Source: Branchiostoma floridae (Eukaryota > Chordata > Leptocardii > Amphioxiformes > Branchiostomatidae). From it: DNA of 64,000 nt. The stretch lies in the NCBI RefSeq assembly GCF_000003815.2, contig NC_049984.1:12455186-12519185 (forward strand), written 5' to 3'. The position numbers and the translations under genes were made by a program. Shown here piece by piece: positions 14,801-27,979 of this stretch. The notes beneath the pieces were generated by a model. That model saw only the letters and a list, made by a program, of their open reading frames with translations, did not search any database and was not told the origin of the DNA. The first letter of the stretch is position 1; each line of letters opens with the position of its first letter.

Positions 14801-17017
14801 GTCAAATTGGGAAAGCCTAATGTCGGAGTGGGATGACTTTGCAGCAGAAAATCGGCATGTTATTAAGGTTTTCCAATGAATCATTGATCGAGTGACCTTA
14901 GCTTTTACCTATTAAAACATCAATAACAATTATGGCTGCCAAGCCGATCTTCTACAAGAGGAACGGTGTTGCTCAGTAACAAGAACAAACTCTTAAGCCT
15001 TCCATAAGTCATGTGGCTGTCCTTGGTGCTGATAATACTGTTGTAAATCTACCTCGAGATCTGTTTCCCTAAGCTTGGGTGTTATGTACTCTCGTTAGGC
15101 CACATCAAGTGTATTTTATGGAATGCATCCCCTGCAAAACTCTTGCACATCTTATACACAAAATGTATGCACAGCATGCTTAAATTTTCGATAAAGAGAT
15201 CTCCAACGTTGCAACAAGGATTGCAGCTGCAAGATCACAGACAACAAGTCTTTATTCCTGTATTCAAGAAGTGCAGGAAGGGTCGATAGGTTTGATAACC
15301 TAGTGTTACGTACCAACTTAACTCTGTGGTATATGGCACTACGTCGTGCCAGTCCCACAACTAGTTTCCCTTCTACGACTACAATCAAGGCTAGCGCGCG
15401 GTATATTCCCATTTTCGGTACTTCCTTGTGATGGTGATCATTGCCGGAGGTAAACAATATTTCTTGTGATTTTATCTAAAGCCAGACGAAGCTCAATGTG
15501 CGCTCAGAAACCAACCAAAAGATGTACTTGCTGTGGCCGTATGAAACAGGAACTACCTATCAGTACGCTATAACTTGCATCATCATTTTGAAACTGCTGG
15601 TAACCATAATGTAACAACATTAGGACAGACTAATATCCCCAAAAAAAGTCAGTAAAACCTCTTAAAGGGTGTTTGAAAGCTTCTAACATTACTTTCGGAT
15701 AACTTTCAAATTACACTCTGACTAGTGGAAGGCCATTCTCTACAATAAAAAGACAACCACATTGCAGATCTTTAAAGGGAGGTATCAGGTAAAAGATGTA
15801 GCCATGGCTAGTGTAATGCAATCGGAAGCTTCTAGTAATATAATGGCCTTTTGCAAAGTTGTGATAATGCTCCCAGGCCACTGAAGTGTTGATGTGATTG
15901 CAAAGACGATAAAGTCAAATTGCATTAAAACAGACGGACCACTTCTAGCGCACTTCCTTGCTCCTAATCTCCAACGGAATGATTGTCTGTCCGCTGAAAA
16001 TGGAGATCGCCATCTCCGCCGAAATGAGGTGGGCCAGCAATAGACCGGTCGATGTCTCATGGTTCCAACGTTTCCGCAGTAACGATTTCCGTTAAGAAAG
16101 CTCTCGTCCACAAAGTGACTAATTGGAAATCGGAGCGATCCCTCCTTCAGTGCGGCAGGCCTCAGGATGGTGTAGGCAAGTCACGTGTGGAGGGACGCAC
16201 CGTTCCACCAACCAGTCGTAAAACATAGTGACATGGATAGAGCATACAAATGCCATGAACCAGATTATGGGACAACTACTGTTTTGTAGGCGATATTTAT
16301 GACGTGTTTAACGTAGCCGTAAACAGGGATCCTCGGCATCAATACGTCATACGATCAGATTAAGGATTCCGAGTTTCCTGGCGCAGCTAAGGGAGTAGCG
16401 CGGTAAAGTTAGCAATCATAACTGGTATGCATCGGTCAGTTGTGCCGAAGGTGCACGTGTTACTATGTTTAATTGTATCAAAGCCAAGGATGTAACAAGG
16501 AGACCAAAATCATTCAGAAGAATTATTTTCTCCTTTTTTTTTACAATGGCGGACGTAGTCCAGTCAGAGGTCATAAGTTCGTATACGGGCTGTGTCGTTC
16601 ACCCAACATGCATGTTACTAGGACGGGACGTTAAGCCGTGGTCCACTGTTCCTTGTGCTTGGCGAAAGGAGCTAGGGGAATTTACCCAGTACAATGAACC
16701 TGTTAACCCTATTCAGACGGGGGGGGGGGGCTTTTGAGGCCTGCGCCAACTTTGATGTCGTATAACGCCGGAATGGCTTATGACTAGCATGTGTCTTCTC
16801 TGTCAACCCCAGTGGCAGAGTAGCTCTTCAGTGAGCTGAACTGGTTCGAGATCACTTTCATTCTTTTCAACTTTTTGAAAAGCTGTCCACAAGAAGATCC
16901 CACTCGATAGGCAACAAGCACGTCTACGTCATATATTTACATACTTCTGTATTTACTTTGACAAACATACATCGACTCAGAATTCACCTGTCTTTATTCT
17001 TGTATTAAAGAAGTGCA
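8807..17017. other. No supported gene
   Basis: Only short open frames without family features, for example the 107-codon frame at 8830-9153. A palindrome ATACTCCACGGAGTAT lies near 14484. A stretch at about 15247-15282 (GTCTTTATTCCTGTATTCAA) resembles 16989-17015, hinting at a low-copy repeat. Confidence 0.5.
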
Positions 17018-17087
17018 AAAAGTGACACTTGTGTTGTAGCCTTGTATCACTACAACTATTTTCAAGGCTACTTCGCAAGTGTCACTT
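17018..17087. repeat. Pre-miRNA-sized stem-loop
   Basis: A 70-nt fold-back. AAAGTGACACTTG pairs perfectly with CAAGTGTCACTTT, and GTAGCCTTG pairs with CAAGGCTAC. The two stems are separated by a small TGTT/TTCG internal loop and closed by an 18-nt terminal loop. Size and shape fit a microRNA precursor, but a short inverted-repeat transposon remnant would look the same. The strand cannot be assigned. Confidence 0.5.
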
Positions 17088-17267
17088 TCCCTACACTCAT
17101 TGCATGTTGACCTTCGTCAAAGAGGAACACATTTTTGTGTGTGTAAAATCAGACGAAAAGCGAAGGCGACAGCATGATATTTCTGCAAGGTTCAGATGTC
17201 CCCACCCCGTGACATGCAGTTATAACGCAAGGCTAAAAAGTTCACACTTCACACCATTGATATTAGG

Positions 17268-17292
17268 ATGATGATGATGATGATGATGATGA
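17268..17292. repeat. (GAT)n microsatellite
   Basis: Perfect trinucleotide repeat of about eight units. Confidence 0.9.
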
Positions 17293-19707
17293 TTGATATT
17301 AGGGGTCCATAACCTAATCAATTAGTTCTCATTCACCCCGACATGCCTCTTGTCGACCTTACATGCCGCTTCGTCAATTCAATATAATAAACGTCATCAA
17401 TCCTACGACCACATGTTTCACAGCTGATGAAATGAGGTGCATGTGTTAGATCTGATACAACAGTAATCCTTTGACGTGCGGGCTGCATTTTTGTCTACTA
17501 TCCCCAACTACGTACTTAGCTGTCTTTATACCCCTGTCACATTTGGCGAAAATCGCCAGGACGACGATTCTGCGGCGATCGCCCGAGCCTCGCTTGGGAT
17601 AATAACTTTATTGCACAATTGTTCAAGGTACAAAGTATGGCTTGTATGTGACAGGGACGGTTTTCAGGTGAAAAATACGCGCAACCCCTTGTCGATCTTA
17701 AATATGGCCGATCTTCCATCGATACGCCCAAAGATCGTGGATAATGCGACAATGGTATTAGGAAATCCGTACGGTGTATTTTCATATGAAACGCGCGCTA
17801 ATATTGCATGTTCTTCGTGTAAGGACGTGGTCACAGTCATCGCAGGTCTCTAAACGATTCTCAAGCAGGCTGTGACAGAACCAAAGTGCAGACAAGCATC
17901 GCATACTGCCTTTCCACAGCATAACAACTGAATGCTGTACAGTCCATGCACGACTATTCCAAAATAAATTTGTAATCGCACGACGACTGTACTACAAATG
18001 TAACCGTGCACTAACTGATGGCATGTGATATAAAGACACGTTTATGAGTTATGGTGTATAATTTGCATGTTCTTGGTCATACTTGTATGTCCTTGGTGAT
18101 TGCAAATGATGGCAAAGGTACTCTCATATAAAAGAATGCTTTAGAATATGAGCAGAAAAATTAACAGCCGTAGTCTATCAAGAGAATGCACACGCCAAGA
18201 GAATCACTTGTCACCGTGCCCTTTATGTTCTTAACCCAGCGTACCAAGTCTGGTTGGTGATACTGCGCTATCAACACCACCTCTTCCCCAAAGTATACTT
18301 GGTAAAGGTTACCGATATAACCGGCCGATATTAATGATTCTCCAAGTCTAACGTTACGTAGGCGTCTCTGCTTATTGTCGTATCTCATAACATTTCCATA
18401 AAAGGTCTTTACTAGCATATAATTTTAAAGTTTGGAGAAGGTAAGCTTATGTTTAGTGGTAACGTTATGTCGTCGGTGAGATCTCTGCCATATATTGATG
18501 TAAATATATTCGCCCGGTTCTGTTTGACCGTTTGATTAAAAATCAATTTTTTTCCATAAATATCTTGGGCGGCCTTTCACCAATTTAGCAAGGCGCTGTG
18601 TTAGAACGCATTCTTACATTCTGATATCATATCCTTCCGTAGCAATAATGAATAGAGCGTTCCTTTATCAAAATCTTACCCTTGCAGTAACCAACAGTGT
18701 CTTTCACGGAGAAGCTCTACCGCATAACGCTATGTGACAGAGCCATCGTCTGGTACCGGTAACGTTACATTGGAATAGCTGCAACATGAACGTCGGTCGA
18801 TAAAGTTGGGTCTGGTGGTTGCTCCAGGTCGTGGAGAGCGCACAGTTCACACAAATCACACCAACACACAAGCTTTCTGCACTTTTGGAAAGGTTCGGAT
18901 AACTCAGACTAAAAGATCTCTTCACAACTTTGCGGTTTTCGCGCGGACTGAAAGAAATCTGAAGCAGAAACGTTGGAATTCGTGGGCAATTTTCCAAGCG
19001 AAACAATCATCAAACACACCCTCACATTTTACAGTAATTACGCCATTACTGTCTCAATGGTATAACAGGTCACTTGACGCCGGTATTTTTTTTTTCACTT
19101 ACGCTGTAACAAGAGATTGGTACTTACCAGCTCAGGCTGACTTCAGAGACCGCACAGTCGCCGCATAGTTTTGCAGTGCGTCTCTCCATGTACATGTATA
19201 CTATGGAAAAGAATGATGAGCGCACGGGACTATCCTCTGAGATACGGAAGCTCCACTGAAAGATGAGTGCCTATCTTGTCAGTCGGTATCCATCTCCGCG
19301 GTGCAGACTTACACCGACAGCGCCGGCCAAATGCATGTCCACGGCAGTCTCTCCCTGCAACATGTATCGATACCCGGAGGGTAATGAAGGGGGTTTTCAG
19401 CAACCCGGTACTAACCAGGTCGGACGAACGTATACATTGTAGAGGGTTGAAGTAGACTGCAAATGTAAATCTTCAAGGCAGTATTTTCACTTTTCAACAT
19501 TCTAAAATCAGCCCACGTTGACAAAATGAAACAAATAGACGTACCACAGCTGCTATAAAAGGGCAGTCATCAGATGAAAATGTCCAACCTGGTCAATTCT
19601 CTAAATTACATACTAGTAATAAACATCGTGTTGAGTATAGATATGGGGTCACGTAAACTTATTCCTCTACGCAAAGCATCGCTCATGGCCAATAAATGAT
19701 ATATTTT
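17293..19707. other. No supported gene
   Basis: Unremarkable DNA with short non-homologous open frames. The octamer TAACGTTA-like words recur (18352, 18466, 18763). Confidence 0.5.
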
Positions 19708-19853
19708 GGTAGGCTCTGCTAAACCGGACTGAGATTTCCATTTTTGTGGTCTTGGTCTTGCGTAAAGAAAACATTTCGACGAGCCGCTTAGATGCCACGC
19801 CCACACCACAAATTTGAAAGTGGCAACCACAGCTCGGTTTAGCAGAGCCTCCC
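19708..19853. mobile_element. MITE family A, copy 2
   Basis: About 146 bp. The inverted ends are strongly matched: AGGCTCTGCTAAACCGGACT at the left and CTCGGTTTAGCAGAGCCT at the right. The interior has a CCACGCCC word and a GAAAACATTT word also found in copy 1. It has no coding capacity. The ends are better preserved than in the copy at 8602. Confidence 0.75.
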
Positions 19854-20046
19854 AAGATATGTTGTAACGTTATATGCCGCGGGCAAAGTACTGCGTAGAG
19901 GAATGCGCAAACAGTTATAGGCGATTTTCAACAAAATCTTTAAAGTTATAAAACAAGGCGGATCCGTTTTAGTCCAAGCCCTGTGTGATCCTCTGAATCT
20001 TTTCATTCTTACATAACATCCTGCACTCCAAGCTTTCAGCCTTAAC

Positions 20047-20302
20047 CTAAGGTGCACTCTCACCGGACGTGGGGCACGCCTGCGGCATTGCTGGGTTCGG
20101 AAGATACTCAACGAATTTCAGGGATAAAGAACGAATTTTCTTACTTGCTGTGTATTTTGTCGTCTTCTATGTCATTCTTATACGTATTACGAAATATCTG
20201 AATTATAAAAAAAAATCGGAGAAAATAACAAAACAGTGACGCAGTGAACGGGCGCAGCAATACCGCAAGCGTGCCCCACGTCCGGTGAGAGTGCACCTTT
20301 AG
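20047..20302. mobile_element. MITE-like element with long inverted ends
   Basis: Arms of about 48 bp are inverted copies. The left arm contains AGGTGCACTCTCACCGGACG and GGGGCACGCCTGCGGCATTG. The right arm carries their reverse complements (CAATACCGCAAGCGTGCCCC and GTCCGGTGAGAGTGCACCT). The core of about 155 bp is AT-rich and non-coding. Clear target duplications are not visible, so the superfamily is unassigned. Confidence 0.75.
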
Positions 20303-21375
20303 ACAGGCAGGCCGCGGAATGTCCCCGGAGCTCTGAATTATGCACGTTCTAAGCGTGCAGTCGTGTCACGAGGAGAAAATGGTATAATTTCCTCCGAGCG
20401 GAACAAAAGTTCCGCAGGTGTGTGTCCTCCGTGGACGCAGTCATCATGCCGTTTAGGTTGAGATAGATCACCCCGCGCCAGACAGCGCGGTGCCAATCAG
20501 ACGTCATCATTACGCACGCTACTCCGGGAAGGAGTCACGCAAGCAGGGGACGAGAGTCAGTGGGGACCCCTTAGACAAGACTATAATCTTATCTATTTTA
20601 CACACATTGTTCATTGAAGATCGGTCAAGAAGCAAAATGCTCATAAGAAGCTCCCTCCTTAAAATGTAGATGCAAATATAACAGAAAAATAAATTTCTTG
20701 TTGTCCTCAATGACCAATTTGTCTCACTACCCATCCAACCTAAAGAGAAGCTTTTACATTGAATTTTTTCACTGTCAGTGAACACATTGGGGCACTGTTG
20801 TGTTTACTGACAGTTAAATGATTAAATACTTCAATACGGATTATACCAACACAGATGAGCTTTTATGCTAATAGAAGCATTTTATCTGTTCTTTTAGTCC
20901 CAGGGGCAAGAAGCAAACTGCTTATACTAACTAAGTCTTCTCTTCAAGGCATGAAAACAAACATAGAACACTAGCAGTGAGTAAGAACAAGATATACATA
21001 TAGAAATACAAGATGGATAAGAAACAATCAAGAGTTGGTGTACATTTAATCACGAAAGCTACCCCCTGTACAATTAATTAGAGAACAATATCGCAATATG
21101 TGACCAGTACTGAAAATATTACAATTTTGTAAATATGGAAATGAAGTGGATCCTCCTAACGTAGAGTTAAGAAGAGTAAAGTATAGTTTGCTGTCATTGT
21201 AGATGTAAAATGTTTTAAAGAGATGATGACAGAGTTTGATAATATTTCGGGGAATGGGGAGTGTGTAAATATTGAAAGCAGAAGGAATGTCAAACCAATG
21301 TAATTAAGGGATCAAACAAATAGGGCTACAAATTGAAAATTCACTAGCATACTGTAAAAGGGGAGGAGTTCGTGG

Positions 21376-21490
21376 TGGGTTAATGTTCGCAATTTTCGCC
21401 TCTTCACCGCGAACTTAAAACCAACGCGATTTTTGTCAGTCTTCTGTCCACTTAGCGCCTTGTTTCAACCGCGAACCTAAGACCACCGCG
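21376..21490. repeat. Interspersed GCGGT/ACCGCG repeat, copy 2
   Basis: Two GCGAAC words and two ACCRCCGCGA-type words alternate here, matching the organisation at 1275-1345. Confidence 0.45.
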
Positions 21491-22230
21491 AATACTCCAG
21501 TGTCTCCCTACTGCGCAATTAAATCTCCGCCAACATTTTCCATCTTACAGTGTTCCGTTAATTTTCCCTCCCTTCCAGTTTGTTGAACGCCCCATCCCTC
21601 CCAGTAGTGTGATTGCCCATCTGCCGCGTACATGTTTCTAAATGAAGTGTTGATTGGCTTCATTTCGTGAGGCTGAAGAGGAGGGACACCTTTGGCACCG
21701 TGCTCACCATGTGTGGACGCTATCGTAGACCCACAGAAACGACTTTAACCCCAAACGTTCCTAGTATGTTTTGTTCATGACCTTCGTGAAAATCAGTTGG
21801 TGTTCTGTCTGTTTGTCCGTTGTCTTGGTGTGAGTCTTCATTTTCAAAAGGATGTAAGGCGAAAATGGTGTAATAGGATACTTGGAGAATTGGAAGGCTG
21901 ATTTGGCACTCGTCGAATATTGTAGACAGACAGATACGAGGTGATAATGATGGCTACAACCACACCGTTGTAAAGAATGGAAACGGAATGGAAGATAGAG
22001 TCACGTTACTTCACATCTTACTCTAAAAGTCATTAAAACTAAGAATCTAAGCGGGAATTTCGGCCCTAACATACAGTTGTATCTAAGGGTTTTATGTTTT
22101 AGCTACACGTATCAGAATTCAAATCAAAGATAGCTCACAGACAAGACCTTCAATCGGACTTGCTCGTTGCTCTCCAAGTTGTGTGGGCCCATATATGCAT
22201 GTGTTCATGTTTTTAATATGTTATAATCTG

Positions 22231-22493
22231 NNNNNNNNNNNNNNNNNNNNNNNNNNNNNNNNNNNNNNNNNNNNNNNNNNNNNNNNNNNNNNNNNNNNNN
22301 NNNNNNNNNNNNNNNNNNNNNNNNNNNNNNNNNNNNNNNNNNNNNNNNNNNNNNNNNNNNNNNNNNNNNNNNNNNNNNNNNNNNNNNNNNNNNNNNNNNN
22401 NNNNNNNNNNNNNNNNNNNNNNNNNNNNNNNNNNNNNNNNNNNNNNNNNNNNNNNNNNNNNNNNNNNNNNNNNNNNNNNNNNNNNNNNNNNNN
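22231..22493. other. Assembly gap (263 N)
   Basis: Run of N. The length is not a round default, so it may be a size estimate. Confidence 0.99.
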
Positions 22494-23023
22494 GGGTGTC
22501 TTTCTTATTTTTAGGGGCCTTTACCTTTGACATATTACCCACAATGCAATTCGCTGCACATGTCCATCGTGATCTTCCTTATTGGCAGAGCGGCCGAGGT
22601 TCAGAGGGTCGTTTTGAGGACGTAAATATACCTGGACGATGTCACAGAGCTGATAGTCATCGGAAGAGCAAAAGCAATATGGCCGTTGGAATATCGAATA
22701 TGAGTAGTTGCACACACACGGTCCCATCAACAGTTTAGGCATAAATCAAAGTAACACCCGTCCTCAGGCACCATATCCTAATCACACTCAAACACCAGGT
22801 TTAAGATGTGGAAATTTGTGTGTGTCTCAACTCATCAAAGGTTATCATAGAAAATCGTATCTTCGATATTTAGTACAGGGGATTATGAGACAGAATGGCA
22901 TTTGCAGGCAGCTGTTTTGCAATCCAGTTGTTTGACGTGCATGTACTTATATCATTAAAAATGGAGTCGTTTTCATCAAGGACTACTTCAGAAGTATAAA
23001 AGACCATTAATGTCCATTTTTGA

Positions 23024-23167
23024 TAGCCTGGTATCCAGCCGTATTATCGCTTCCGAGTCTCTTCTGTCCTCAGAAGAGACTTCTGTCCTCAGAAGAGACT
23101 CGGAACAGAAGAGACTCGGAAATACAGAAGAGACTCAGGAACTGTAATACGGCTGGATACAAGGCTT
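23024..23167. mobile_element. Palindromic MITE with 9-bp target duplication
   Basis: The ends are inverted copies (GTATCCAGCCGTATTA at the left, TAATACGGCTGGATAC at the right). The interior holds several copies of CAGAAGAGACTCGGA in direct and inverted orientation. CATTTTTGA flanks both sides exactly (23015-23023 and 23168-23176), as expected of a target-site duplication. The whole unit is about 144 bp and cannot code. Confidence 0.8.
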
Positions 23168-23176
23168 CATTTTTGA

Positions 23177-24224
23177 CGCTATGGACATGTAAAACAAGTT
23201 ATAACATGACCATAAAAATTGCCTGTAGACCCTTTTCGTAAACGTTAATTAGAGTGTATACTACAAAATCATTTGAGTTATTTCTAGACACTCCACAGTG
23301 TACGTTCACACGTCGTGTGCATGCAGGGAGTGTTGACTATAAAATGTCAGCAGAACTGATTTCATTTATACACACGTACGATCGAATGTGGGCTTAACGG
23401 TTTCATTATAGGTTCGCGTGCTAGATAGTCCCAAATCGCCGCCGGCTGCCATCTGCATGATCATTAAAGAGGCCAGATCGAATTTTATGGGTACTTAAAC
23501 ATCTGCAGAAATTCTGAGCGGCTGTCTGAGTAGCGTCTGTTGCAAGACTCGATGTGTTAGTTCAGAAGTTTCAATCAAAATCACTAAGAACAGGCAACTT
23601 GCGTCACGTTCAAGAATTCTCAACTTTTGATACGGTATCGTCTGACACTTCCGTCAATCACAACCAGAAAGGTTGGAGAAGGGAGGAGAAAGCATAATCT
23701 TCATCTACATGTGTATTGTAATGTAGCCAAAGGCTACTGACAAAGTTAACGAATATGTATATGTAGCATTACAATCCATAAATAGCAAATATACACCGCA
23801 GACCGTGACATAACTTGACTATTCTTTGTCAGTTTCCCGTCGTGTTATTTCACCTGACATATTGATTTGTCCCATATCCCATCCGTAAGTGAACCAGCCT
23901 AGGTACACTATACCACGATAATTACATCAATATAGATATAGACACAGATATGCCCTATTTCCGCAGTGTAGTCGTGTTCCCCGGGGCCAGCTAGCGCGCT
24001 GCTAACCCGTACTGAAGGCGGTATGGATGAGTACGGGGTCGGTAAGGGTTGACGTACGGACCGGAGGGCACACCAACCTGCCAACCCTTCGACCCGTGGC
24101 CTATTTCTTCTCCACGTGTGTTTAACGCCCAATACTTGAACTATTAAGCACTGTCACAGCTGTAGTGTGCGAGTTATTAATGAACCTCACATGATTATGA
24201 ATCATCACTCTATAAATTACACTT
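23177..24224. other. No supported gene
   Basis: No splice-flanked exon or repeat recognised. Confidence 0.45.
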
Positions 24225-24252
24225 AGCATGAAAGTTCATCTGTGTTGGTAAA
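24225..24252 (-). repeat. Dispersed CAACACAGATGAACTTTCATG motif
   Basis: On the minus strand this reads as a copy of a motif also seen at 42014-42040 (plus). Weaker copies lie near 20846 and 55368 (plus). Here and at 42 kb it sits directly beside the same palindromic MITE family, so it is probably part of a larger repeat. Confidence 0.6.
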
Positions 24253-24258
24253 TGACAT

Positions 24259-24443
24259 TGTGGAAAAACTAAACTTTACTTAGGGGACTTGACCCTCTGC
24301 TGCAGTCGTGTGTCCCTGACGTCACGTCCGGATGTTCAGCAGACGGGTCCATTCCGTGAACAAGGCTGACGGAGTCGGCTGAAAATTTGGGGTAAGTCCC
24401 AATTAATCTTGGTGTTGGTTAAGTAAAGTTTAGTTTTTCCACA
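24259..24443. mobile_element. MITE family D, copy 1
   Basis: The ends are perfect inverted repeats: TGTGGAAAAACTAAACTTT at the left and its reverse complement at the right. The interior contains CTGACGTCACG, GTGAACAAGGCTGAC and GAAAATTTGGGGTAAGTCCC. The last two words recur with few changes in the larger palindrome at 41712-42010, so the two are the same family. Confidence 0.75.
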
Positions 24444-26164
24444 CTATAATTTACACATTGGCGTTGACGTAGTGTTATATACGGCGAACGCGTATAATGA
24501 CAGACTGTTCACTGAACAATTTTACTGAAGAGTGGATAAGTAAATAGCTTCTTAATTCCAGCCTTAATGTACGGGTAGCCATAAGCAGGGTACAGATAGC
24601 GTCCAGACAATATTCTTCTATATACCAGTGCTGTACTGTCACTACATGTTTACTAGAGGCTGCGACCTCGCTGCGATCGGAGATTGATCAACAAATTTCA
24701 TAGATAAATCGACTTTTCCGCGTGTTATGTGCTCTGTTATGTTTCAAATAATTCTTTTATGTCGCGGATCATATTTCAGTTATGATACCGAGGGTTAGAC
24801 ACATCTAATTTTGGTCCCTGTACGGTCGCTCGGCGTTAGCCGTCTTGTTGAAAGGGGGTCTGACAAAAGTTGACTTTGTGTAACTTTGTGATATTATAAA
24901 CCCATCTGATCTCTGAGCCTGATCTTTGTTGGTGGAGGAGCATAAGATTGAGACCACGCGCGGTCCGTGTACAAAGGAGTGAATGCCGTCCTGATGAAGG
25001 TCGGCCCAGCGGGGAACTAGGTCACAAATCGCGGTCGCTGGTAATTGGCGGAGCAGGTGTCGTGCATTCTGGTCCCAGGCAAGAAGTCAACCAGAATTGG
25101 TCGGGNNNNNNNNNNNNNNNNNNNNNNNNNNNNNNNNNNNNNNNNNNNNNNNNNNNNNNNNNNNNNNNNNNNNNNNNNNNNNNNNNNNNNNNNNNNNNNN
25201 NNNNNACAACATGAAGTCTCTTCATTGACGGTGTATTATCACTACATTATTGTAATGTGCAATCTTACGGGGAACCATCTGAAGATCACTGTTTGCTATG
25301 TATGGAAACAAAATCGTTTTGAATTAATAGAATGCCTTTATTTTTACTAATCTTCATGTAATAAAGATTATTGTAAGCGATGGTTGAAGGGCTATGTGCA
25401 TGTCATATGTGTATGTCATTGGAATACAAACGTAACGAAAAACTCCTTTCCAATTAATCAAAAATGGGGAAAAAGTCTTCCTGACCATTCTTTCGGCCTC
25501 TTGCAATTGTCTAAATTGTTCTTAGAACACAATAACCTACTAGTGCCGTCTACTTGGCTCTTCCATGGAAAACTTCCATTGTTACGATAAAAGGAAACAC
25601 GGATCGCTTCGTCTTTCTCTTAAGGGTCCTGTACAGAGTGCTTCGTATTCTTAGCGCGAAACGATAGCTCTTTCAAATAAGTTCTCGTCACACCCACCAT
25701 AATGAAAAATTAGATCTCTGTCAGGTTGTCAAAAGTAAAAGCACCAACTGACATTGACATTGACGTTGCCGGTCGTGTCGTCGGATCGTTCGCGCATGAT
25801 GCACGGTAGGCTGAGACAAATACTGACACTACTAGCCTCAGGATCGACTTTGTGTTGTACGGTTGTCGGCAAAACTTCTAGCCAAGCAATATTTGACGGA
25901 ACATCCATCGTGCAGCGCCTTTCCCGTGACAATCTCATCTGTCTTACACTTCACACTTCCGGTCTCATGTCTAACAACAGCCACGTGAATAATGGCACTC
26001 TGCCGTGTGGAAATATTCCAGATCGAGGTGCGGGATGAAATGCCGTCTGACAGGTTTGTAAGAGTTATTACATATTTGAGGATTACTGGTGATCGGATTT
26101 GCCGATATTTTCCAGATGTCTACAATATACTGGGCAATGATCTCGATTTCAAACGATGTCCATG
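24444..26164. other. No supported gene; assembly gap inside
   Basis: Non-coding-looking DNA with a 100-base gap at 25106-25205. Confidence 0.45.
25106..25205. other. Assembly gap (100 N)
   Basis: Run of 100 N, a default gap size. Confidence 0.99.
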
Positions 26165-26890
26165 TTAACATTGCTGTAGCTGTCCATGGTGCTGATTACG
26201 CCATGCAGGCATTGCTAAACCTGTTCGTGGTGTTGATTAACAACAAAATGAACATTGCTGTCTCTGCCCATGGTGCTGAATACCATCAATGTGACTATTG
26301 TTTTCTCTAACCATAGTGCTGAATGTCGGTCATGTGACCAATGTTGTCCCCGTCCAAAGTGCTAAATCTCAGTCATGTGACAATTTCTGTCCCTTTCCGT
26401 GGTGCTGATTGACAGCCATGTAATCAATGTTGTTCCTGTCCTTGGTGCTGTATGACAGCCAATTCAACGATGCTGTCCCTGTCCATACATCTGAATGACA
26501 GTCATGTTACTGCTGCTTTCCCTGTCCGTATTGCTGAATGACAGTCATGTGACCAAAGCTGTCCCTGTCCATATTGCCGACTGCCAGCCATGTTACCACT
26601 GCTGTCGCTGTCCATGGTGCTGAAGGACAGTTATGTTACCGCCGCTGTCCCTGACAGTGGCGGTGATTAACAGCCATGTTACCACTGCTGTCCCCGTCCA
26701 TATTGCTGAATGACAGTCATGTAACCACTGCTGTCCCTGTCCATGGTGCTGAATGTCAGCCATCTTTTCCGCTGCTGTCCCCGTCAATATTGCTGAATGA
26801 CAGTCATGTAACCGCTGCTGTCCCTGTCCATGGTGCTGAATGACAGCCATGTTACCACTGCTGTCCCTGTCCGTATTGTTGAATAGTGAT
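26165..26890. repeat. Degenerate 43-bp minisatellite
   Basis: About 17 tandem units with a consensus containing GCTGTCCCTGTCCATGGTGC and TGAATGACAGCCATGTTACC. Units are best conserved in the right half (26570-26880) and progressively diverged and length-variable to the left. That is the usual pattern for an array whose older edge is decaying. Open frames through it are a by-product of the repeat. Confidence 0.85.
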
Positions 26891-27858
26891 CATGTCGCTG
26901 CTGAATTCACTTTCCTTATGTCGTTACGATTACCATACATTGTTTTTTTTCTCTCGGAATAACATTTGGTTACTGGCGGCCTGTTTTGCCTTTCATTTCT
27001 TTGAATTCATCTTTATTTAAGACAATAGTACAATATGTGTACAGTAAAAACTGCAACAACTTTTTGATATCTTCATGCATATACATATTACTATACACTA
27101 TATAGCCTCCCACACTTTCTATGATGACTGCTTGATTTATTGTGGGTTCTTCTTCAGTTTCTTCTTCAGACTTAGAATCATCAAGGTAACATCTTGCACT
27201 GAAACCTTGCCTTTCATCAGTACATCCCCCCTTTCACGGCCAGCTATGCATTCTCACAGCACGGTGACGGGTAGGTATATATTGGGCATGAATGAAATGG
27301 TACCCTACAGCGCTGTCGTCGTAGTTTTAATCCGCTCTTAATTAAAATACGTCCATTACAAAACTGCCCTTTTTGTGCCACAGACACTTCCATTAATATT
27401 TTTTCTCACGATATCTTCGATCCACCCCCCTAGAGTCACCAGTTGTGATGATGATGAGTTTGCAACCGACTTCCGCTTATCTCATTCACGTTACAGAACG
27501 TGCAACACTGTCTGAAACCGGCATTATCGTTAGCTTGATCTGGACATATATGATTTTAAGACCCGTCACTGTAAACGTGGGTCTGTCACTCTGTCTACTT
27601 TTGGTCTAATCTCCCGAGGAACAGGTGCAAGTGATACCTCTTTAGTAGAAACCATCGCCTTTGTACTAGGATACGATTTGAGCTGGTGACAAACACTGGC
27701 GATTGGAGTATTTGGAGCACGGAAGGAGGAGAGGACCCAAGCTGGGGAAAAAGTACTGCCTAGAAGTTCTCCAAACTTCCGAGTGATGTTTCTAAGCATG
27801 TATCTACTTGTCATCCTTATACAGACCTGACACATTTTATAAGTAAATCTACAATTCA
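26891..27858. other. No supported gene
   Basis: Unique-looking DNA between the minisatellite and the transposon. A 117-codon minus-strand frame (27566-27919) runs across the transposon end and has no family features. Confidence 0.45.
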
Positions 27859-27979
27859 TCGCACTGTGCGAAAGGGTGTGATTTCCGGACAAAGTCGGAG
27901 TTGACATATTTTTGGACATGCTAGATATTCGGACTGTGTCCGGGCACGATGTTCAATATTTCCCATATCTGGAAATATC

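Larger units (their letters stand above)
20303..23014. other. No supported gene; one assembly gap inside
   Basis: AT-rich DNA. It includes one copy of the dispersed motif ACCAACACAGATGA (about 20846) and a second GCG-rich dispersed repeat at 21376-21490. A 263-base run of N lies at 22231-22493. Confidence 0.5.

Noticed and set aside
22183-22542. Open frames across 22231-22493
   Set aside because: They are made of assembly-gap N and are not evidence of coding.
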